Source: Planctomycetota bacterium (GTDB taxonomy: Bacteria > Planctomycetota > UBA1135 > GCA-002686595). From it: a stretch of DNA of 64,000 nt. A model generated the notes under the pieces. It ran no database searches. It was not told the origin of the DNA and saw only the letters and a program-made list of their open reading frames with translations. A program made the translations under genes and the position numbers. Location of the stretch: the NCBI GenBank assembly GCA_016795205.1, contig JAEUHZ010000050.1:1-64000 (forward strand). The letters are read 5' to 3'. This document shows positions 56,250-64,000 of this stretch, piece after piece (position 1 is the first letter of the stretch; each line of letters begins with the position of its first letter).

Positions 56250-57515
56250 TCAGGGCTTCTTCTTCGCGCCCTTCGGCGTGGCGCCCTGCTCGAGCGCGCG
56301 CTGGAAGATCGAGCCCAGGTTGGTGCCCAGGGGCTTCGAGTTCTGGGTGCGCAGCGCCTCGTCGATCACCGACGCGTCGACGGATTCCTCGGATCCGAGC
56401 AACGCGCCGCGCGGGTCGAGCCGCGACAGCGAGATGCGCGAGCGGCCGGGTTCGACGGCCACGATGCGCACGGTGAGCTCCTGTCCGGGCTTCACGACGT
56501 CCTTGGGGTGGCGCACGCGGTCCTTGGCCAGAGCGGAGACGTGCACGAGGCCCTCGACGCCCGGCGCGAGCTCGACGAACGCGCCGAAGTCCATCAGGCG
56601 CGTGACCTTGCCGGTCACCACGGAGTCGACGGCGAAGCGGCTCTGGACGCCGGCCCACGGATCGGGCTGGAGCTGCTTCATGCCGAGGCCGATGCGCTTG
56701 CCGCCGTCCTCGATCTTCAGGACCTGCGCCTCGACCTCCTGCCCTTGCTGGATGTGCGTGCCGGCCTTCTCGATGCGCTGGTGGCTGAGTTGCGACACGT
56801 GCACCAGGCCCTCGACACCGCCGCCCAAGTCGACGAATGCGCCGAACTCCTCGACGCGCGTCACCTTGCCGCGCACGGTCTGGCCCACGGAGAGACGGCC
56901 GACCGTCTCCTGGCGCGCGGCGTCGCGTTCCTTCTCGAGCACCTTGCGGCGCGAGAGCACGATGCGCTTGCGGTCGCGGTCGACCTCGACGACCTCGCAG
57001 GTCAGGACCTGGTTCAGGTACTGACCCAGGTTCTCCTCGCGGTGCAGGCCGACCTGGGAAGCGGGCAGGAAGGCGCCGACCGCGCCGACCCTGGCCTCGA
57101 GTCCGCCGGTGTTCTGGCCCGTGATCTTGGCCTTGACCAGCGCGCCCGGCTGGACGTCGTCGCCGATCGCGATCTCGGCCTTGGCGACGAAGCGCGAGAG
57201 GATCCACAGCTCGTCGTCGCGTCCGCGCAGCGCGAACTCGAACTGCGACCCGATCGGGGGCGGGCTGTCGCCGAAGTCGGACAGCGGCGCCACGCCCTGC
57301 ATGCGCGGTCCGAGCTCGACGATCACGTCGTCGCCGGAGACGCCGACCACGACGCCCTTCTGCGTGCGCGGGCCGCCCTCGCGCGGAGCCTTGCGCGCGC
57401 CGCCGCCGCGCGGCGGCGCGTCGAGGTCCTGGAGGCTCAGGCCTTCGAGCGCCGCGTCGATCTCGCGGGAAAGGGGATCGTCGGACGGGGAAGGGGAGCG
57501 CGGGTTCGTGGTCAT
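56250..57515 (-). CDS. rpsA: S1-domain RNA-binding protein (ribosomal protein S1-like)
   Basis: 421 residues with about four S1 (OB-fold) repeats, clearest at about 215-285 (GKVTRVEEFGAFVDLGGGVEGLVHVSQLS) and 298-370 (a near copy with LAPGVEGLVHVSALA). E. coli S1 has six, so this is a shorter form like those of Gram-positive bacteria. S1 proteins bind mRNA and help initiation on weak ribosome-binding sites. The N-terminal 40 residues and C-terminal tail (EALRTQNSKPLG onward) are charged and likely flexible. ATG 57515 chosen by fit to the repeat pattern. Confidence 0.85.
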   Translation of the reverse strand: MTTNPRSPSPSDDPLSREIDAALEGLSLQDLDAPPRGGGARKAPREGGPRTQKGVVVGVSGDDVIVELGPRMQGVAPLSDFGDSPPPIGSQFEFALRGRDDELWILSRFVAKAEIAIGDDVQPGALVKAKITGQNTGGLEARVGAVGAFLPASQVGLHREENLGQYLNQVLTCEVVEVDRDRKRIVLSRRKVLEKERDAARQETVGRLSVGQTVRGKVTRVEEFGAFVDLGGGVEGLVHVSQLSHQRIEKAGTHIQQGQEVEAQVLKIEDGGKRIGLGMKQLQPDPWAGVQSRFAVDSVVTGKVTRLMDFGAFVELAPGVEGLVHVSALAKDRVRHPKDVVKPGQELTVRIVAVEPGRSRISLSRLDPRGALLGSEESVDASVIDEALRTQNSKPLGTNLGSIFQRALEQGATPKGAKKKP

Positions 57516-57645
57516 GGAGGAGCGTTTTCGGCGCGCCAGTCTCCGCCCCGCGCGCCCGCGCGGCAAGTGCCGGCGCGGGCGCCCCCCGTCGAACGGGGCC
57601 CCACGGCGCGCGCGGAGCCCCGCACTGGCGGCCTGAAGGCCGTGA

Positions 57646-59058
57646 TCAGAGCTTCACGTACTCGTAGTCGGTCGGAGTGTCGTTGACGCCCTTCGCCGGC
57701 GGGGCGATCCAGCTCGCCATCTTGCCGGGCTCGTAGACCGGCTTCATGAGCGACTTGACGAAGGCGCGGTCCGCGTCGGTCGGCAGCCACTCTCCGACCT
57801 GTGCGTTCCACGCGGCCTCGCCGATCGGGTTGCCGTCCAGATCGAACCGGCCGGCGGCGTAGTCGCCGATCTTGCGGTTGAAGCGGCGGTGGGGAAGACG
57901 GAAGCGGAAGTCCAGCCCGTGCTTCTCCACGATCCGATTCCAGTACTCGATGCCCTTCTGGTTGTCCTTGACGTACTCGTCGCGGAGCACCTCGTTCATC
58001 GCGTTGCGCAGCGGGACGACTTCGTGGACGAGCTTGCCGTCGAGGAAGCGATCGAGCGCGTACGTCTCGTTCAGCGCCTTGTGATCCGTGTAGCGCTCCT
58101 CGTAGGCGCGACCCTTGAGGCCGGCGGAGAAGAAGTTCGCGGAGTTGCTCGAGACCTCGGCGCCGTACAGGTCCGTCGACGAGCTCGCCCAGTAATTGAT
58201 GTACTTCTGGATCACGTCGAGCGGGATCGCCCCGTACTCCCGGACATCCTTGCCCGGGTGCTCCTTCGTGACCTGGCACGTGCGCTCGATGACGCGCCCG
58301 ACTCCGGTCTGCCCCACGAACATGTGGTGCGCCTCCTCGGTCAGCATGAAGCGGCAGGTGCGTGCCAACGGGTCGAAGCCGGACTCGGCCAGCGCGAGCA
58401 GTTGGAACTTGCCGTCGCGGTCCGTGAACATCGTGAAGCAGAAGAACGACAGCCAGTCCTGGCACGGCTCGTTGAACGTGCCCAGGATCCGCGGATGGTC
58501 GGCATTGCCGCTGCGGCGCTGGAGCAGCTCGTCGGCCTCCTCGCGGCCGTCGCGACCGAAGTAGGTGTGGAGCAGGTAGACCATGGCCCACAGGTGGCGG
58601 CCCTCCTCGACGTTGACCTGGAACAGGTTGCGCAGGTCGTAGAGCGACGGGGCCGTGTGGCCCAGGAGCCGCTGCTGCTCGACGCTCGCGGGCTCCGTGT
58701 CGGCCTGCGTCACGATCAGGCGGCGCAGCCAGTTGCGATACTCGCCCGGCACCTGCTGCCAGGCCGGCTCGCCCAGATGGTCGCCGAAGCCCACCGTACG
58801 GCCCGGCTCGGCCGGGTTCAGGAAGATGCCCCAGCGGTACTCGGGCATGCGCACGAACCCGTAGTGCGCCCAGCCATCCTTGTCGACGCTGATCGCGGTG
58901 CGCAGGTAGACCTCGTTCTGGTTGAAGTCGGTCGGGCCCATCGAGCCCCACCATTCGAGGTAGTTGGGCTGCCAGGCTTCGAGCGCGCGCTGCAGGCGCT
59001 TGTCGCCCTGGAGGTCGACGTTGTTCGGGATCTTCTGCGTGTAGTCGATGCCGGTCAT
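57646..59058 (-). CDS. boxB: Benzoyl-CoA 2,3-epoxidase subunit BoxB
   Basis: 470 residues. BoxB is the diiron oxygenase component that epoxidises benzoyl-CoA in the aerobic box pathway, with electrons from BoxA. Diiron ligand motifs are present: EEGRH (151-155) and EEAHH (241-245), with further candidate acidic ligands such as Glu122 and Asp213. The sequence MTGIDYTQKIPNNVDL and the long C-terminal part match BoxB over its whole length. It lies 29 nt after boxC in the same unit. boxA and a benzoate-CoA ligase are not in the window. Confidence 0.95.
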   Translation of the reverse strand: MTGIDYTQKIPNNVDLQGDKRLQRALEAWQPNYLEWWGSMGPTDFNQNEVYLRTAISVDKDGWAHYGFVRMPEYRWGIFLNPAEPGRTVGFGDHLGEPAWQQVPGEYRNWLRRLIVTQADTEPASVEQQRLLGHTAPSLYDLRNLFQVNVEEGRHLWAMVYLLHTYFGRDGREEADELLQRRSGNADHPRILGTFNEPCQDWLSFFCFTMFTDRDGKFQLLALAESGFDPLARTCRFMLTEEAHHMFVGQTGVGRVIERTCQVTKEHPGKDVREYGAIPLDVIQKYINYWASSSTDLYGAEVSSNSANFFSAGLKGRAYEERYTDHKALNETYALDRFLDGKLVHEVVPLRNAMNEVLRDEYVKDNQKGIEYWNRIVEKHGLDFRFRLPHRRFNRKIGDYAAGRFDLDGNPIGEAAWNAQVGEWLPTDADRAFVKSLMKPVYEPGKMASWIAPPAKGVNDTPTDYEYVKL

Positions 59059-59087
59059 GGGCGTGGTCCTCGGTCCTGTGGGCGTGA

Positions 59088-60749
<1,662 letters not shown>

Positions 60750-60751
60750 GG

Positions 60752-60792
60752 TGGACGCGGGCGGGTGTGGGAACTATAGTGCGCTTGTTGCA
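60752..60792. promoter_or_regulatory. Divergent promoter region of boxC and boxR with palindromic -10
   Basis: On the plus strand TGGACG (60752-60757), 17 nt, then TATAGT (60775-60780) reads as a good sigma-70-like promoter 13 nt before the boxR ATG. ACTATAGT (60773-60780) is its own reverse complement, so the minus strand has TATAGT at the same place for boxC, though without a clear -35. A TTGCAGAT octamer sits at 60788-60795. Confidence 0.55.
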
Positions 60793-60793
60793 G

Positions 60794-61579
60794 ATGGCTG
60801 AGCATCTTAGCTCTCATCGGGCCGAAGGCCAGAGGCTCCTGCGTGAACTGGGGCAGCGCCTGCGGGCCGAGCGCGAGGCACGTGGCCTGTCCGTCTCGGA
60901 CCTGGCGTTGCGCTCCGGGCTCTCCCGCCGCTACCTGACGGAGGCCGAGGCCGGCCGGGCCAACCTGAGCCTGCTACGGGTCCACGACCTGGCCCGCGCG
61001 CTCGATCTGGCTCTCGACGAGCTGGTCCGCGAGGCCGCCCCGCCGCGGGAGCGGATCGCGCTCGTCGGCCTGCGCGGCGCGGGCAAGTCGACCCTGGGCC
61101 GAGCCCTGGCCCTGCGGCTCGAGGCGCCGTTCGTCGAACTCGACGAGCGCGTCGAGGCCCTGGCCGGCGCCCCGCTGGGGGAGGTCTTCGCGCTCCACGG
61201 CGAGGAGGGCTATCACCGCCTGGAGGCCGAGGCCCTGGAGGCGGTCCTGCGTGAGGGAGGGCGGTTGGTCCTGGCGGTGGGGGGCTCCCTCGTGACCCGC
61301 CCCGCGACCTTCGAGCGCCTGCGCCGCGCGTGCCGCACGGTCTGGCTGCGTGCCAGCCCCGACGAGCACTTCGAACGCGTCCTGGCCCAGGGCGATCGCC
61401 GCCCGATGGCCGACCGACCGCGGGCCCGCGCGGAGCTCGAGGCGCTCCTGCGCCAACGCGAGCCGCTCTACGCCGCCTGCGACCTGGTCGTCGACACGAG
61501 CGGGTGCGCGGTCGCAGCGAGCCTCCAGCGCCTCGAGCAGGTGGTGGCCCCCGACGGCGCGCGCGGCCCGGGAACCTGA
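60794..61579 (+). CDS. boxR: BoxR/BzdR-type regulator: HTH fused to shikimate kinase-like domain
   Basis: 261 residues from ATG at 60794; a GTG at 60767 would add nine residues but would lie over the -10. An XRE-type helix-turn-helix is at about 20-75 (LRAEREARGLSVSDLALRSG, SRRYLTEAEAGRANLS). The rest is a shikimate-kinase-like domain with Walker A GLRGAGKSTLG and FVELDERVEAL. This fusion is diagnostic of BzdR/BoxR, repressors of benzoate degradation that bind benzoyl-CoA with the kinase-like domain. Divergence from boxC-boxB supports the role. Confidence 0.92.
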   Translation: MAEHLSSHRAEGQRLLRELGQRLRAEREARGLSVSDLALRSGLSRRYLTEAEAGRANLSLLRVHDLARALDLALDELVREAAPPRERIALVGLRGAGKSTLGRALALRLEAPFVELDERVEALAGAPLGEVFALHGEEGYHRLEAEALEAVLREGGRLVLAVGGSLVTRPATFERLRRACRTVWLRASPDEHFERVLAQGDRRPMADRPRARAELEALLRQREPLYAACDLVVDTSGCAVAASLQRLEQVVAPDGARGPGT

Positions 61580-61885
61580 GCCGACTGGCGTTCGTCCGAA
61601 CCCCGGCGGCGCGGCAGTGCCGTATTGCAGATTCCTAGATCTCCTCTGCCTGCCTTGACGCGCTCCCGTGACCCCTCGCGCTTGTGAAGGAATTCTCAGG
61701 TGTTCAGCTGAGGGGTGGACCATTCATAGCAGTTTGCAAATGCGGAAAACTTGTCCGCCGCCTATCCTCGAAGCGGATCCGAAGCGACGCCGTGGCAGCG
61801 GCGCGCGCGGTTCGCTTGGCCCTCCACTCGCCACTCCCCTCCCCGACGGCTGCGCCTCCGACGAGGCGAGCGCCGCATGCCTCCC
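61580..61885 (+). other. Intergenic spacer, AT-richer than its surroundings
   Basis: About 306 nt without a gene. The centre (61680-61760) is clearly less GC-rich. It contains a second TTGCAGAT octamer (61625-61632), a TTTGCAAA palindrome (61733-61740), a small CTCAG/CTGAG hairpin (61695-61712) and TATCCT at 61763 as a possible -10 for the exported gene that follows. Some base composition here differs from the coding regions. Confidence 0.45.
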
Positions 61886-63136
61886 ATGAAACTCCTCCCG
61901 ACGACCCTCCTCGCGCTCCTCGTGTGCAGCGCATCCCTGCAGGCCGGCGTGCCCACGCAACAGGTTTGCTTCACCGACACCATCCCGCTCCAGCCGACGA
62001 ACTGGGGTAGCAGCGTCAGCGTGCCCAAGTTCAACCCGAACCTGGGACAGCTCGTCAGCATCACCTTCCGGCTCACCGGCAACGTGCAGGGCACCGCGCG
62101 CGCCGAGAGCCTGGACGCCGCGCCGACGATCGTGAACACCTCGTTCCAGGCGCAGATCACGCTGACGCGGCCCGATCTCTCGGCCCTCGTCGTGACGCTG
62201 CCCGTCGCGAACTTCAGCGACTCGTTCACGGCCTTCGACGGCGCGATCGACTTCGGCGGAACCTCGGGCATCACGCACGGGAACATCAACGTCTCCGACA
62301 CGCAGCAGTCGGTCTCGCCGCCCCCGGCCAGCGACCTGTTGCTCTTCACCGGCCCGGGCAACATCGTGCTGCCCGTCTCGGCGAACGGCTCGTCGATCGC
62401 CACCGGCGCGGGCAACCTGATCACGCAGTTCACGACGGACGCGGCGGCGTCCGTCGAGGTCTGCTACACGTACCTGCCGAACACGCCCCCGAGCCTGAGC
62501 TGCCCGGGCCCGCTCATGGCCAGCGTGGGCGTGCCGCTGCAGTTCCAGATCTGCGCCTCGGACGTGGACGCGGGAGACATCGTCACGATCGACGTCTCGA
62601 ACGCGCCGGCCGGCATGACGTTCAACCCGCCGCTGCCCGCTTCGGGCAACCCCGTGTGCGTCACGGTCGACTGGACGCCCGGCCCGTTCCAGGTGGGCGA
62701 CTTCGACATCGTGTTCAGCGCGATCGACACGCGCCAGCGCACGGCGGCCTGCACGGTGCGCGTGACCTCGGCCGAGTGCCACCTGCTGATCTCGGGCGGC
62801 CCGGGCTCGTCCAGCGCCACGATCTTCGGTCACCTCTACCACACGCAGTTGCGCGGCGTGCGGGCCTTCTTCCCGGTGACGATGGAGGACATGCCGGTCT
62901 TTGCCTGGCACCAGATCCCGACGACGATGACGGTGCAGGTCGTGATGTACAACCCGCAGATCTTCCCGCAGAACCCGGACCAGCACAGCCAAGCCATGCG
63001 CATCACGAAGGCCGGGTACGGGGTGTTCCAGACCGAGTACTTCGGAACGACGGACGGGATCGGCGTCAACGTCGAGGTCACGTGGCACCACGGCCAGCCG
63101 CGCGTGCGGTTCCCGTTCACGATCCAGGGCATGTGA
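61886..63136 (+). CDS. Exported choice-of-anchor-type beta protein
   Basis: 416 residues. Signal peptide MKLLPTTLLALLVCSASLQA, then a domain of about 160 residues resembling choice-of-anchor E domains of surface proteins (VCFTDTIPLQPTNW, ITFRLTGNVQGT). A putative Ig/cadherin-like domain follows (VTIDVSNAPAGMTFNPPLPA). The C-terminal region is of unknown fold (GVRAFFPVTMEDM, TEYFGTTDGIGVNVEVTW). No anchoring signal such as LPXTG or PEP-CTERM is evident. An ATG 9 nt upstream is also possible. Function unknown. Confidence 0.78.
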   Translation: MKLLPTTLLALLVCSASLQAGVPTQQVCFTDTIPLQPTNWGSSVSVPKFNPNLGQLVSITFRLTGNVQGTARAESLDAAPTIVNTSFQAQITLTRPDLSALVVTLPVANFSDSFTAFDGAIDFGGTSGITHGNINVSDTQQSVSPPPASDLLLFTGPGNIVLPVSANGSSIATGAGNLITQFTTDAAASVEVCYTYLPNTPPSLSCPGPLMASVGVPLQFQICASDVDAGDIVTIDVSNAPAGMTFNPPLPASGNPVCVTVDWTPGPFQVGDFDIVFSAIDTRQRTAACTVRVTSAECHLLISGGPGSSSATIFGHLYHTQLRGVRAFFPVTMEDMPVFAWHQIPTTMTVQVVMYNPQIFPQNPDQHSQAMRITKAGYGVFQTEYFGTTDGIGVNVEVTWHHGQPRVRFPFTIQGM

Positions 63137-63268
63137 GCCGCTGATCCGCGGTGCGGTTGGCGCGGCCCTCCAGCGATGGGGGGCCGCGCCCGTTGCGGGT
63201 GGACACGCCGGGCGCCCTCGGCCGGCGCTCCGGAGCGGGCGGTCAGGCCGACCGAACCGGTCGCGCGC

Positions 63269-64000
63269 TCAGGTGCGTCGCGCCGCGAGCGGTGCGGGCA
63301 CCAGCGCCACCGCTGCCGTGAGCACGACGCTCGGGCCGAGGGGCAGGTCCCAGTGCAGGGCGGCGGCTTCCCCGAGCAGCGCGGACGCCGCGCCGAGCGC
63401 GACGGAGAGCGCCACGAACGCGCGCATCGAGCGCACCCAGGGGCGCGCGGCGAGGGGCGGCAGGACCAGCAGCCCGAAGACGAGCACCGGGCCCAGCGTG
63501 AGCGTCCCGGCCGCGACGGCCAGGCCCACGAGACCCTGGAACAGCGCCTCGATCGCGCCCGTCGGGAGGCCCAGGACCCGCGCGGACTCGCGGTCGAAGC
63601 TCGCCAGCAGGATGTCGCGTCCGAACCAGGCCAGGAGCAGCGCGCTGAGCGCGAGGGCCGCCGCCAGGACCTCGAACTCGTGCAGGCCGACTCCCAGCAC
63701 CTCTCCCCCGAGCAGCGCGTCGATCGGGCCGCGTCCGACGGGCGAGAGGCGCCCCAGGACGAGCACCAGCGCGCTGGCCGTGGCGAAGCCCGCCGCGGCG
63801 CGCGCGACTTCCGAACCACTGCCGCGCGCAGCGCGGACGAGCAACAGGATCCCGCACACGGTGAACACGGCGCCCCAGGCCAGACCGAACGTGGAAGCCG
63901 CGTGCGGGTCGTGCAGCGCTCCCTCCAGGGTCAGGCCGCCCAGCCCGATCGTCTCGATCCACCAGGGCAGGAGCGCGTAGGCGAACACGACGCCGGCGGC
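63269..64000 (-). CDS. Metal ABC transporter permease, 5' end outside the window
   Basis: The visible 244 residues are almost all hydrophobic helices with the ABC-3 permease pattern: WWIETIGLGGL, FTVCGILLLV, LLGGEVLGVG, a cytoplasmic SARVLGLPTGAIEALF, and VAAGTLTLGPVLVFGLLVLPPLAAR. ABC-3 permeases import zinc, manganese or iron with a periplasmic binding protein and an ATPase, which would lie further along. The frame is open through the window edge, so the start is not shown. The metal cannot be inferred. Confidence 0.85.
   Translation of the reverse strand, partial: AAGVVFAYALLPWWIETIGLGGLTLEGALHDPHAASTFGLAWGAVFTVCGILLLVRAARGSGSEVARAAAGFATASALVLVLGRLSPVGRGPIDALLGGEVLGVGLHEFEVLAAALALSALLLAWFGRDILLASFDRESARVLGLPTGAIEALFQGLVGLAVAAGTLTLGPVLVFGLLVLPPLAARPWVRSMRAFVALSVALGAASALLGEAAALHWDLPLGPSVVLTAAVALVPAPLAARRT

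Noticed and set aside
57584..57598. Hairpin CCCCGT/ACGGGG between boxB and the S1 gene as a terminator
   Set aside because: Only 6 bp, no T-tract, and GC-rich spacers here form such stems by chance.
53832..57686. 1284-codon plus-strand frame opposite kinase-SUMF1 and S1
   Set aside because: Same reason: antisense shadow of strong genes, no domain or signal peptide.

Overview
This is a very GC-rich, gene-dense bacterial chromosome segment with about 45 protein genes and no rRNA, tRNA, CRISPR array or complete insertion sequence that I can recognise. The gene set suggests a planctomycete of a high-GC lineage. It has exported proteins sharing a Cys-rich C-terminal module, a TPR protein with RNA polymerase alpha-CTD repeats, an ECF sigma factor next to a Ser/Thr kinase fused to a SUMF1 domain, a choice-of-anchor-type exported protein, and long overlapping gene chains with GTG and TTG starts. 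The assignment is an inference; no rRNA is present to test it.

Layout. Positions 0.2-5.7 kb (minus): an exported repeat protein, serA, ruvA and the TPR/alpha-CTD protein. 6.0-7.7 kb (plus): hinT and murA. 7.8-14.4 kb (minus): an arylsulfotransferase-like lipoprotein and a 1650-residue TPR protein with an internal C39-type peptidase domain. 14.5-26.8 kb (plus): information processing and repair. This run holds ffh, rpsP, an endonuclease III-like protein with a Lys/Ala tail, maf, rpmE, prfA, prmC, a spermidine synthase-like methyltransferase, then mrfA-mrfB with a third overlapping gene. 26.9-37.7 kb (minus): a CHAT/TPR exported protein, then a chain of overlapping genes (yggS, FHA-kinase, DUF167, PNP, purN) and tilS upstream. 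The kinase frame is broken near 34.06 kb. 37.9-42.0 kb (plus): gap, pgk, rpe and accD; pgk ends inside a long inverted repeat. 42.1-53.6 kb: an exported alpha/beta hydrolase, a small exported protein, a methyltransferase/oxygenase-like pair, an FAD enzyme, panB, a CheY-like regulator, a second exported protein with the Cys-rich module, and an ECF sigma factor. 53.6-57.5 kb (minus): kinase-SUMF1 and an S1-domain protein. 57.6-61.6 kb: the box (aerobic benzoyl-CoA) genes boxB and boxC, divergent from a BoxR/BzdR-type regulator. 61.9-64 kb: an exported protein and the edge of a metal ABC transporter permease gene.

How the genes work together. gap-pgk-rpe-accD links lower glycolysis, the pentose phosphate pathway and fatty acid synthesis. 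prfA-prmC is the usual release factor and its methylase. mrfA-mrfB is a helicase-nuclease repair pair. boxR-boxC-boxB is a regulated aromatic-degradation module; BoxA and benzoate-CoA ligase must lie elsewhere. Several genes carry a TAnnnT -10-like box only 6-14 nt before the start codon, suggesting common use of leaderless or near-leaderless mRNAs.
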